From contig JAWZYU010000001.1 of the NCBI GenBank assembly GCA_038380435.1, positions 18,518,001 to 18,582,000 on the forward strand: 64,000 nucleotides of DNA. Direction: 5' to 3'. Shown here one piece after another: positions 33,985-43,180 of this stretch. The translations under genes were made by a program, and so were the position numbers. The DNA comes from Ryuthela nishihirai. Its lineage: Eukaryota > Arthropoda > Arachnida > Araneae > Heptathelidae. How positions within the stretch are numbered: the first letter of the stretch is position 1; every line of letters begins with the position of its first letter. The notes beneath the pieces were generated by a model. That model saw only the letters and a list, made by a program, of their open reading frames with translations. It was not told where the DNA came from and ran no database searches.

Positions 33985-34359
33985 CTCAGTCGGTAGCGCG
34001 CCAGGCTCGTAATCTGTAGTTCCCAGGTTCGAGTCCCAGCTGGGTCAGCGTTGAGATTTATCTCCGCAAAATTCCCCGCCCTGCCCACGGTCAGTAGGGG
34101 ACACCGATGGGCTTGGAAAGGCCGCCGTCCGTCGGATGGGACGTTAAGCCGTGGCCCCGTGTGCGGGAGAGCCATACCCGGTGCACGTTAAAGAACACGC
34201 TGGATGGCCTTGACGGGAGGCTACTATCTGTCTCCCAACAGCTGTTCCAGTGGGTCCCCTCCCCCAACCTTCTCTGAGCCTTCGGGGTCCATGTGACCTG
34301 GCCATTTAGCCCATGGTGTGCAAAAAAGTGCCGCTCAGAGGTAAAACAACCCAACCCAA
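33985..34359 (+). mobile_element. Young SINE copy, 5'-truncated, exact 13-bp target duplication
   Basis: The element begins at CTCAGTCGGTAGCGCGCCAG (about 12 bases of the head are missing) and keeps the B box GGTTCGAGTCCCAG, a clean body, and the tail AGAGGTAAAACAACCCAACC. CTCCCCTCTGGCC flanks it exactly on both sides (33972-33984 and 34360-34372). The perfect duplication and near-consensus body mark it as the youngest SINE here. Confidence 0.95.
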
Positions 34360-34392
34360 CTCCCCTCTGGCCAACGTTGTTTACCAGGCATG

Positions 34393-34505
34393 TCACATAG
34401 TTCCTCTGCCATCTGGGGTTCCAGGCTCAATCTGGAAAGTTTCTCTGCCATCTGGTCACATAGTTCCTCTGCCATCTGGGGTTCCAGGCTCAATCTGGAA
34501 AGTTT
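34393..34505 (+). repeat. 63-bp tandem duplication
   Basis: TCACATAGTTCCTCTGCCAT...GGCTCAATCTGGAAAGTTT is present at 34393 and again at 34456, essentially identical, and TCTCTGCCATCTGG forms the link. It is local and non-coding as far as I can tell. Confidence 0.9.
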
Positions 34506-34654
34506 GGGGTCTGCGGCTGAGTTCCTTTTCGTTGAACTGGACACAAAAATGGAGGCAGTCGAAAATGTCACTATTATAATGGAGCCTAATCTAATGTCGT
34601 CCCAAAACCCATGAAGTCTTGGCCATGTAATAAAATTACGTGGGCATGACAAAT

Positions 34655-34852
34655 GCCCTAAAAAGTAGAAAAAAAATTCAAGCACATCGATGGTGCAATC
34701 AGTCATTGAATTCGTATTCACTTCAAAGGAAGACAGGGCACTGGCAATCTTGTTGAGTAGGTCAATCGGCGCCCTTTATTCCTTTGAAACGAATACGAAA
34801 CTCAGTGACTCATCATCGATATGCTGTAGTTTTATTTTTTACTTTTTAGAGC
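34655..34852. repeat. Foldback palindrome 1 (about 198 bp)
   Basis: The left arm runs from GCCCTAAAAAGTAGAA through CATCGATGGTGCAATCAGTC and GTATTCACTTCAAAGGAAGA. The right arm mirrors it: TCCTTTGAAACGAATACGAA, TCATCGATATGC, ACTTTTTAGAGC. The centre is near 34753. The unpaired middle (CTGGCAATCTTGTTGAGTAG) is shared with the copy at 16003-16025, so these are copies of one palindromic element. Confidence 0.9.
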
Positions 34853-34879
34853 ATAATATGAAAAGATATGATTTTTTTT

Positions 34880-35645
34880 AATTTTAGTTTATTTATATAT
34901 ATATTGTTACTAAAACACATATCTTCAGAAACTTCCATTTGATATACGACTCATAAATATGGACCACATTTTTTCTCCCCCTGTTTTTGAAATCTGACAA
35001 GGTAGCCCATGATACTGGAGATATCACAAGCCTGAATTTGAGATGCAACTCATTATGGTACACCCCGCGAAAATCCGCCCTTTTTGGGGAGGGAGAATGC
35101 TGGTCACCCAAAATTCGAAATAGCCTACGATGATGGTCCTCATATGAGCTTTCATTTGACACCTAACTCGTAATTGTAAGTTCGGAAGTAATAGCGAAAA
35201 AGTCCTTTTCATATTTTCGCTATTTTTAGTGGGGAAGAAACAATGGGTGGAATTCTTTTTAACAACAGGTGGAATTCTTTTTAACAACAGGTGGAATTCT
35301 TTTTAACAACAGGTGGAATTCTTTTTAACAACAGGTGGAATTGTTTTTAACCTGTAATATTTCCCATGTCACAAGCTTTCATTTGACGCATATCTTTTTA
35401 CTTTCGGCCCTCGTGTTCCACAGATATAGCGGAACAATCATTTTCATATTTACCATTTTTTAGGGGGGAAAGAATGCATGTAGGGTCAATATTTTATTTA
35501 GCTTATGACACTCCCCGCGTCTTAAGCTTTCATGTACGGATGAATTTGTCCGTCGCTTTCGAAAGATATGGTGAAACAACGGTTTTGACAAATCCACAAA
35601 CCGACAAATCCAAGCGAAAAGCTGTAATAAGACAGAAATTTCTTT
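34880..35645 (+). repeat. Foldback arm, forward orientation, with a 22-bp array
   Basis: It contains repeated cassettes of about 170-180 bp: AGCTTTCATTTGACACCTAA, TTCGGAAGT..ATAGCG, TTTTTAGTGGGGAAGAA, then AAGCTTTCATTTGACGCATA, AGATATAGCGGAACAATCAT, TTTTTAGGGGGGAAAGAA. At 35246-35352 a 22-bp unit (GGTGGAATTCTTTTTAACAA plus CA) repeats about five times. The arm ends with ACAAACCGACAAATCC, as in the fragment at 9500. Confidence 0.8.
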
Positions 35646-35654
35646 AATTTGTTG

Positions 35655-35873
35655 CCTATCTTCCTATATGCGTTCTAAATGGTAGAAAATAAACCTAAAA
35701 ACGATGGTGCAATCAGTCATTTCAAAGGGAAGATAGAGCGCCGATGTATGTACAGAACAAGATTTCCGGCGACCTATCTTCTTTTGAAGTGAATATGAAC
35801 TCTGCGACTGATTGCACCATCGATACGCTTTAGGCTTAGTTTCTACTTTTCAGGGCGCATACAGGAAAGTAGG
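35655..35873. repeat. Foldback palindrome 2 (about 219 bp)
   Basis: The left arm CCTATCTTCCTATATGCG...AAACCTAAAAACGATGGTGC..AATCAGTCA pairs with TGACTG-type..GATTGCACCATCGATACG...CATACAGGAAAGTAGG on the right. Between them lies GAAGATAGAGCGCCG...CGGCGACCTATCTTC. A short deletion relative to palindrome 3 removes GAATTCGTATTCAC from the left arm. Confidence 0.88.
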
Positions 35874-35924
35874 AATTATTTAAATTATTTAATTTATTTA
35901 GATTTTTTTCTGTGTCCCTAAAAA

Positions 35925-37080
35925 CACCTACCTTCGGAAAAACGTTTTTCCTCTCTCTTTCTTTTGAATCGTGTTTGAAGAAGCCCATGACATTGGGAAC
36001 GTCAAAAGCTTTAAATCGAGATATAACACGTTAAGATCGACCCCCCACGAAGATCAACACCCCCCCCCCCCCAACAAAATCGAAGTAGTTTTATGACTGT
36101 GTGTTATATGAGGGCAAAATCGAAATAGTTTTATGACTGTGTATTATATGAGGGCAAAATCGAAGTAGTTTTATGACTGTGTATTATATGAGGGCAGAAT
36201 CGAAGTAGTTTTATGACTGTGTATTATATGAGGGCAAAATCGTAGTAGTTTCATGACTGTGTATTATATGAGGGCAAAATCGAAGTAGTTTTATGACTGT
36301 GTATTATATGAGGGCAAAATCGTAGTAATTTTATCACTGTGTATTATATGAGGGCAAAATCGAAGTAATTTTATGACTGTGTATTATATGAGGGCAAAAT
36401 CGAAGTAGTTTTATGACTGTGTATTATATGAGGGCAAAATCGAAGTAGTTTTATGACTGTGTATTATATGAGCTTTTATTTCACAACTCATAACTGTAGG
36501 CCCTTGAATTCAGTAGATATAATAAAGGAACAACTTTCATATTTCCTGTTTTTTAGGAGGGGAAAAAGAAAGGGGCTATATTTTATTAATCACAATTCTC
36601 CCCACCTCACAAGTATTCATTTGATATATAAATTGTTGCTTTAAGCACTTGGATTAAAGAGGTACTGAGAAACAATCGTTTTCATATTTCCCCTTTCTTA
36701 GGGGATAAAGGAGCATGGGTGGGGTCAATTTCGTGTAACCTGTGACACTTCCCGCCTCACGAGCTTTCATTTGACGCATAGCTTGTTACTTCCGCACTCA
36801 TGTTCCGAAGACACAGCGGATCAATCATTTTCGTATTTTAACTTTTTTTATAGGAAAAAAAACATGGGGCTCTGAATTTTTTATAGCTTGTAACATTCTC
36901 CGCCTCAGAAGCTTTCATTTGACTAATAGATTGTTGCTTTCGGCACTCGTATTCTGGAGATATAGCGGAAGAATAGTTTTCGTATTTCTCCTTTTTTTAG
37001 GGGGGAAGAAAGCAACAAGCTATGCGTAATGAAAAAAGGACGAGCTATGCGTAATGAAAAAAGGACGAGCTATGCTTCAA
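35925..37080 (+). repeat. Foldback arm, forward, with 40-bp and 26-bp arrays
   Basis: The edge CCTAAAAACACCTACCTTCG is followed by cassettes as in the previous arm. A poly-C run lies at 36055-36072. At 36077-36472 a 40-bp unit (AAAATCGAAGTAGTTTTATG + ACTGTGTATTATATGAGGGC) repeats about 9.9 times with few changes and no spacers. Cassettes continue (36470-37015; AAGCTTTCATTTGACTAATA, AGATATAGCGGAAGAATAGT). A 26-bp unit (GAGCTATGCGTAATGAAAAA plus AGGACG) repeats about 2.5 times at 37017-37075. Confidence 0.85.
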
Positions 37081-37598
37081 ATTACAGTTTGAAAGGCGGG
37101 GAGTGTAATAGGCTATAAAAAATTAACCCCTATACTTTATTCTCCCCTCCCTAAAAAACGGAAATATGAAAAATATTTTTACGTTATATTTTCCGAACGC
37201 GAGGGCCTACAGTTAAGAGTTTAAGTGAAATGAAAATTTATATGAGGACCGTCGTAGACTATTTCGATTTCCCACCACCATTCTCCCTTCCATTCTCCTC
37301 CCCCTTTCTCCTCCCCCCAAAAGGGGGCTGATTATCGAGGAGAACCTTGAATAAAAATTTATGATATTACTCGTTATGCATTTCTTGTTTTTAAGTCAGC
37401 AGGGAAGTTAAATAACTACTAATAGTACTATATATATATAACTACTAATAACTACTAATACTAATAGTTAAATACTACTCCAAAAGCGGGGGAGGGAAAA
37501 TGTGACCGATGTTTATGAGTCACCTATCATATGAAAGCTTCTGAAGACTGGTGTTTTTAGTGACAAAAAATATAACTAAATTAAATATTAAAAAAAAT
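37081..37598 (-). repeat. Foldback arm, inverted orientation
   Basis: The minus strand of this stretch reads like the forward arms: GACTCATAAACATCGGTCAC and ACTAAAAACACC at the outer edge, then GTCCTCATATAAATTTTCAT, GTAGGCCCTCGCGTTCGGAA and TTTTTAGGGAGGGGAGAATA. Together with the forward arm to its left and palindromes 2 and 3 outside, it makes a large inverted-repeat (foldback) element of about 2.2 kb. Confidence 0.75.
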
Positions 37599-37837
37599 AC
37601 CTATCTTTTTATATGGGCCTTATAAAGCAGAAAATATACCTAAAGCATATTGATGATTCAACCAGTCACTGAGTTCGTATTCACTTCAATGGAAGACAGA
37701 GCGATGATTTACTTACACAACAAGTTTGCCGGCGCCCTATCTTCCTTTGAAGTGAATACGAAATCAGTGACTGACTGCACCATCAACATGTTTTAGGTTT
37801 ATTTTCGACTTTTTAGGACCCTATAGAAAGATAGGTA
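37599..37837. repeat. Foldback palindrome 3 (about 239 bp)
   Basis: The longest and cleanest of the set. TACCTATCTTTTTATATGGG...ACCTAAAGCATATTGATGAT...GTCACTGAGTTCGTATTCAC pairs with GTGAATACGAAATCAGTGAC...CATCAACATGTTTTAGGT...CCCTATAGAAAGATAGGTA. The arms are about 110 bp around a centre near 37718, with the unpaired middle TTACTTACACAACAAGTTTG. Confidence 0.92.
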
Positions 37838-38124
37838 TTTTTAAATGTTTTAATTTATTTATATTTTTATTTTTTTAATAAAGACTTTAACGTACAATGT
37901 CTTTAATAATTTTTTAGATAAAGACTCAAATTTCAGTATCGTTTGAGATATAAACTCAATATTACAAAGACCAAAAGCGATCTGCATTTACATGTGTATT
38001 TAATACGTATTTCATAATTTGAAATTGAAACGCATGCAGATCTCTTAATAGAAAACTTTAGATTTGTGTCGTACAGATTTTATTTTTCAAAGAAAATTAT
38101 TCCTAGAAAAATACCGATCGTGCT

Positions 38125-38189
38125 CTATTATGCATGGGTCTTCTCTATTATGCACGGGTCTTCTCTGTTATGCACGGGTCTTCTCTGTT
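38125..38189 (+). repeat. 20-bp tandem repeat, 3.3 copies
   Basis: CTATTATGCACGGGTCTTCT repeats at 38125, 38145 and 38165 with two base changes, followed by a partial unit. Confidence 0.9.
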
Positions 38190-39125
38190 TAACAATATGG
38201 GATTTGTAGTTTGGGTGGTGACTATAATGGCAATTTCAGTAACTTGTTTCATATTCATAAAAAAATCTGCAAACTTGTTTTCAACCTAAACGCCTTTCCT
38301 GCTGTAAATTTGATAAATATTGATCATTTTTGTTTCATTAGGCAGATTTATATGTTAAAGTATTGTTATTTTTTATACTTAAATCAGCGCTGGATGGTTC
38401 ATTTACATTTACCTTAAACTTCTAAAAAATCTGGCCATTTGTTTCATCTTTCAATACCTCACAAAAATATTACGAAACGATATTTTGTTTATTTGGCATC
38501 TAAAATTTTCAAAAGCTTAGAGTTATATTTAAAAATGAAAAAAATCCTAATAGCTTTAAAAAAGGTTTAAAGAAATATTTTATTTTTGTGTTCAAAATAT
38601 GGAACAACTCTCGAATTCATAATTTTATATTTTTGTGTCAGTTTTTACCTCAACTAGAATGGTATAGCCTTCACATTTAGTTTCATTTTTTTTCTAATTT
38701 CTATTACTATAATAGCTTTTTTTCCTCTTTAAGTCAAAACTGCAGCAGTAATTTTTTAAAATATCTGGATGGACAATGAAATTGCCCCTTGGTGTTCACC
38801 GTGTAAAAATTATAGTTTCTTTTTTCAGTTTTTCACTTTTTTTCTGTTGCGATTTGTTCTCTAAAATTTTAAGGAAGGTATTGAATACTTTGTGAATATT
38901 TCATTTCTTTGATTTGTGTATGCACTTTGAGCATTGAGAATAAAATAAAATAAATCAATTATTATTATATTTAATTTTAAGTAAGCCCTCTTAAATAATA
39001 CTATACATTGCTAAAATTTTCACTTATTTGTATTCTAGGCTTTTGGTCTTTTATGGACATCTTTTGCTTCACTAATTCATACCCCACACCACCTTTCCTA
39101 CAATTCGTCCGGATCAATGAGGGGT
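38190..39125. other. No recognisable features
   Basis: AT-rich sequence with poly-T stretches. The frame 38211-38417 shows no domain. A polyadenylation-like AATAAAATAAAATAAA run lies at 38940. Confidence 0.45.
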
Positions 39126-39944
39126 TACATCATCATCATCATCCTCAAGCAGCAATGGGCTACTGAGGTCCAACCAGACCGCGCAATGTAGTTCTACAAG
39201 CATATCTGTCCTGAGCAATATCTGCTGTATCTCGCCACTGCACACTGCACACCAATTCTAATAAGGCCCTATTTGATATTGTCTGTCCAACGTATTCTAC
39301 GCCTGCCCCTCTTTCTGAGACTTTAGGCACACTGTTCATAACCCTATTCGCTAATCTAAAATTATTCATACGGCAAATATTGCCAAACTAAGGGAGTCTC
39401 TCTTCACAATATACTGCTCAGAGGAGATTGCCTAACCTCTTCATTATTTACAAAGTTGAACCACGTAATGTCCAAGATACTGCGTAAGCATCTAGAATCA
39501 AAAGCATCAAGTTTCCTATTATCTTGTTTACAAAGCGTCCAAGTTTCACTATCATAACTAACCCTAGAAAGAATCAAACTATTATAGAGTCTAATTTTAA
39601 TCTTACGCGTATTTCTCCACACTCTCCATAAATTCCTAAAAGTCCCAGAGGAAATCCCTATTCGCCTGTTAATATCATGCCGCACATCACCAGTATCTGT
39701 TACATAACTCCCAAGATAATTAAACTGAGACACTTGCTCAAGGGCGCAACCATTCGGAGCGACTGAAGCACCAACTGCCTGACCAATTTTCATCACTTTA
39801 GTTTTATTTCTGTTTATCACCAAAACAACTCTATTACCAGTCTCATCAACAGCCCTGAAGAAAGAATTCATCTCATCAACATCATCAGCCAACAAGACCA
39901 ACTCATCTGCATAATCCAAATCAGACATCTTGAAATCTCTAGAC
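39126..39944 (-). pseudogene. LINE 3' half: reverse-transcriptase end and C-terminal region
   Basis: On the minus strand: SDLDYADELVLLADDVDEMN is the catalytic YADD block of a non-LTR reverse transcriptase with YADE in place of YADD (39902-39913). Then NRNKTKVMKIG, QFNYLGSYVTDTGDV, IKIRLYNSLILSRVSYDSET (tether/thumb region) and CLRSILDITWFNFVNNEEV follow, with a frame break near 39410, after which LANRVMNSV and AQDRYACRTTLRGLVGPQ finish the C-terminus. The 3' end is a (GAT)n tail at 39126-39143. The upstream part is cut off at the hAT terminus at 39945. Family style: RTE-like. Confidence 0.88.
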
Positions 39945-40203
39945 CATAGATTCCCAACGGGGGCGATACCGCCCCCCAGTGGGCGCTGGAGCCTTCCATG
40001 GGGGCGGTAGCGGATCCAGAGGCAAATGGGGGCGGTAGCGGATCCAGAGGCAAATGGGGGCGTTGAGGCAGTCAAGAGGGGCGGTCAAATAAATAAATAA
40101 ATTTAATGGAATTTTCTGTGACAACCTTTTTATCTCTTCTATTCTGTGGTGTGTTCCTGGTGATTCTGGTCATCCACTACCTCATCCGTCATGTACAGCT
40201 TTT

Positions 40204-40625
40204 CTACTGTAGCTTGGACAATAAGTTCCCTCTACCGCCTACTAGCGTACTGGTACGTCTGAAGTCGACTGAGATGCTCTCAAAAGTTCTCTTCAAGATC
40301 ACAGATTGGATATAAGCTTCAATATGTTTTCCCACTCCAAGTCGCTTTGAGTATGCTTTATGGTACGTAGTTACAATACCATCCCCCGTCAGAACATAAG
40401 GTAAATATTAACATTACACTTGTGAATTAGGCTCAACTCATTAGGCAGCAGATCATACTTCCTCTTCTTTTCAACCTCTACTGTCTGCAGGTTATCCTGA
40501 GATGTTATTCCTACTTCAATAATTGTAATCTCATTCAATACCTTAGCATGCACTACTATATCAGGCTTATTATGTTGGACATGTGTGTCCGTCCTGATAG
40601 GCAAATCAACCTTGATGCAATAATA
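40204..40625 (-). pseudogene. R2-like retrotransposon C-terminal endonuclease fragment
   Basis: Minus-strand reading gives LPIRTDTHVQHNKPDIVVHA, ITIIEVGITSQDNLQTVEVE and KKRKYDLLPNELSLIHKCN, then after one frameshift near 40400 VLTGDGIVTTYHKAYSKRLG and HIEAYIQSVILKRTFESIS, to a stop at 40204-40206. The H-N-K-P-D..E-V-G order is that of the PD-(D/E)XK (restriction-like) endonuclease at the C-terminus of R2-clade and related non-LTR elements. It lies inside the hAT element between the left end and the transposase, in opposite orientation, without the rest of its polyprotein. Confidence 0.7.
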
Positions 40626-41123
40626 ATATAATAATAATAAATTTATTATATTCAATATTTTTTTCATAATTATTTTTTATTATAGTAAAATACTTTGAAA
40701 ATACCATGTTTTCATTTTATCTAGCTATGTAAATTATCTTATTGTTATCGCGTTAATAAGCATTTTTAAATTAGCATTAGGTATACCTATACCTAATTTG
40801 TTTTAGTTTAGAATAGATTGACGGTGACAAGTCCTTGCAAGTTGGTAGGCAAACACGCGGTTCATGCAATTTAACATGTTTCGACAAGAATATGGCAGCT
40901 TGAAATGACTTGTTTATGGAGCAAGTGCGCCGGCATCGCAAACATACAAGTTAATGCGTACACAAAATCAAATCTATAAAAGCGATAGCTCTAGGAATGT
41001 TTTATTATTTTTATGTGCTTCGCCGTGATAAATAGTCGTGAGTGATAAGTGTTAGAAGTCATTATAAACATTATTTTTATAACTATTTATAAATCTGTTG
41101 AGAAGTTAATTTGTATTTGAAAA

Positions 41124-42886
41124 TGTCTGAATCTACATCTAACAAGAAATGCCGGCAGTACAGTATTGAGTATTTGAAATATGGATTTACGTACTCTCCT
41201 ACAAACCAATCATTACCTATGTGTTTAATTTGCCGAAAAGTTTTTTTTAAATGAAGCTATGAAACCTTCTAGGCATTTAAATAAAATGCATGCTGATAAG
41301 AAGAACAAAGATTTATCCTATTTTCAAGAACTGGAAAAGCAATATTTAAAACAGCCAACTATGTCAAACCTTTTTGCGTCGTCTTCTAAACAAGATAATG
41401 GTAGACTACGAGCCTCATATAACGTTTCATTGTTAATCGCAAAAGCAGGAAAACCACACACAATTGGCGAGGAATTAATTTTGCCGGCAGTCAAAGAGAT
41501 ATTAAAAACTGTTCTTCATCATAAGACACCGTCAGATATCATCAAAAAAATTCCTCTCAGTAATAATTCAGTGCAAAGAAGAATAGATGAAATGGCAAAA
41601 GACGTTGAAATATCATTATGTGATTACTTAAAGAATTGCAAATTTTCCATTCAACTCGATGAATCAACTCTACCAAATAACGAAGCTCTACTCTTATCAT
41701 ACGTACGATTTATAAAAGAAGAAAAAATTCATGAAGAGTTATTATTTGCTAAAAATTTGGAATCTGATACAAAGGGAGAATCTATATTTAATACCATGCA
41801 AAAGTTTTTTCAAGAGAAAGAAATTCCCATTTGCAATATTTTGTCTGGTGCTACTGATGGTGCTCCAGCAATGACAGGGCGTCATAAGGGTTTCATTAGC
41901 GCATTTGAAACAAGCAGTACCAAATGTACTCGCTGTACATTGTATTATTCATCGTCAGCATTTGGTTGCAAAAATTTGAATGAACGTCTGCATACGTCGC
42001 TCCATTACGTTATTAAAGCAATCAATAAGATTAGAAGCAATTCATTGAATGACCGATTATTTGGTAAGCTTTGTAATGAAAATGATGAAGATTACAATCA
42101 CTTGCTGCTGCACACAGAAGTATACGTTGGCTCTCTAAAGGTGTTTGTCTAAATCGTTTTGTCAATCTATTTGACTCAGTACTGGACTTTCTTGAAGACA
42201 GAGACGAAAAATTGCGCGAAAACCTGATTACGTCAAAAAATGACATCGCTTATTTGACAGACCTGTTTAAAATATTTAATCAAGCTAATTTACAATTGCA
42301 AGGTGATGAGTTGAATTTAATTAAAACAAAAAACGTCATAGCTGCTTTTGCGGGAAAACTTCTTCTATTCAAACGAAATCTAGGTAGAGGTGAATACAAC
42401 CATTTTCCCACATTATCAGCAGTCTCTGCAAAACCGGAAGATTTACTTACTTACTGCCAACACTTGGAAGTTTTTCATGTTGATTTTACGGAGCGTTTCC
42501 AAGATATTTTAAACATGAATATACCGAGTTGGGTTTTAGATCCTTTCGCAAACACAGATACTGAAGAATCATCGAATTTGGAAGAGGAACTCTTAGAACT
42601 CACGACTAACGAAGTACTCAAAGTAAAATTCAAACATGGATACCAAGAGTTCTGGCTTCAAAAATCAATACCAGTTCTCTACCCTGCATTGTGGGCAATA
42701 GTACAGAAGTTTTTAATCGCATTTCCTTCGTCCTATATGGCTGAGCGTGGATTCAGTGCAGTAGCTAATTTACTGTCAAAGAAGAGGAACAGACTACACA
42801 TAAAATACTACACATTGATGTTAACGAAATTGGAATCCGACATTAACAAATTGTTGACACTCCACCAGCCTCAACCATCTCATTAA
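41124..42886 (+). pseudogene. hAT transposase (ZBED5/SCAND3-like), frameshifted
   Basis: ATG 41124 opens MSESTSNKKCRQYSIEYLKY and half a BED zinc finger (CLICRKVF). A slip in the poly-T at 41241-41249 shifts to the next frame (NEAMKPSRHLNKMHADKK, giving the His pair). 41259-42152 is open, but 41912-41975 is out of the ancestral frame (the true reading there, VHCIIHRQHLVAKN, is hidden by two compensating shifts). Two extra bases near 42122 cause the last break. 42212-42886 keeps the hAT dimerisation end (SSYMAERGFSAVANLLSKKR, NRLHIKYYTLMLTKLE). Its former role was BED-finger DNA binding and RNase-H-fold cut-and-paste transposition. Confidence 0.9.
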
Positions 42887-43180
42887 TTTTTTTTTATTTA
42901 TTATTAATTTTGTGTTTATCTCATTATTTTTTATTTCTTATTGATTCTGTGTTTATTTTTAAAATTTTAATAAACATTTTATTGTACATTTGGTTGTCGC
43001 TTTATTAATTTCTGCTTTATGATTTTTAATAGATAAATAAACAGATAAATAAGGTACAGATAATATGCAACAATATTTTAATATTTCATATAAAATTAAC
43101 TATTATGGACTAGGGAGGCGTTGAAAATTTTGTTCTCTTCTAAAGGGGGCGATGATGCAGAAAAGGTTGAGAATCACTGG

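Larger units (their letters stand above)
39945..43179 (+). mobile_element. hAT-type DNA transposon, about 3.2 kb, defective
   Basis: The left end CATAGATTCCCAACGGGGGC and the right end, reverse complemented (CAGTGATTCTCAACCTTTTC), form hAT-type termini. Inner sub-terminal GGGGGCG motifs are present at both ends (39957-40075 and 43145-43152). The flanking octamers are CTCTAGAC (39937-39944) and GTATAGAC (43180-43187), six of eight alike and fitting the hAT target pattern. The left sub-terminal region carries a 28-bp tandem pair (TGGGGGCGGTAGCGGATCCA + GAGGCAAA) near 39999-40055. The element contains an R2-like scrap and a frameshifted transposase. Confidence 0.85.

Noticed and set aside
33801..34721. 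Several overlapping ORFs of 100-128 codons on the minus strand
   Set aside because: Most of their length is SINE sequence and the 63-bp duplication. The same SINE-derived peptides recur at 6375, 8986 and 58986.
36077..36472. Regular direct repeats that might suggest a CRISPR array
   Set aside because: The 40-bp units are head to tail without unique spacers, no cas genes are present, and the surroundings are eukaryotic repeats.
39945..43179. Host gene of the ZBED5/SCAND3 type
   Set aside because: The protein resembles these domesticated genes, but the copy has hAT ends on both sides and at least three frameshifts, so it is a transposon relic.
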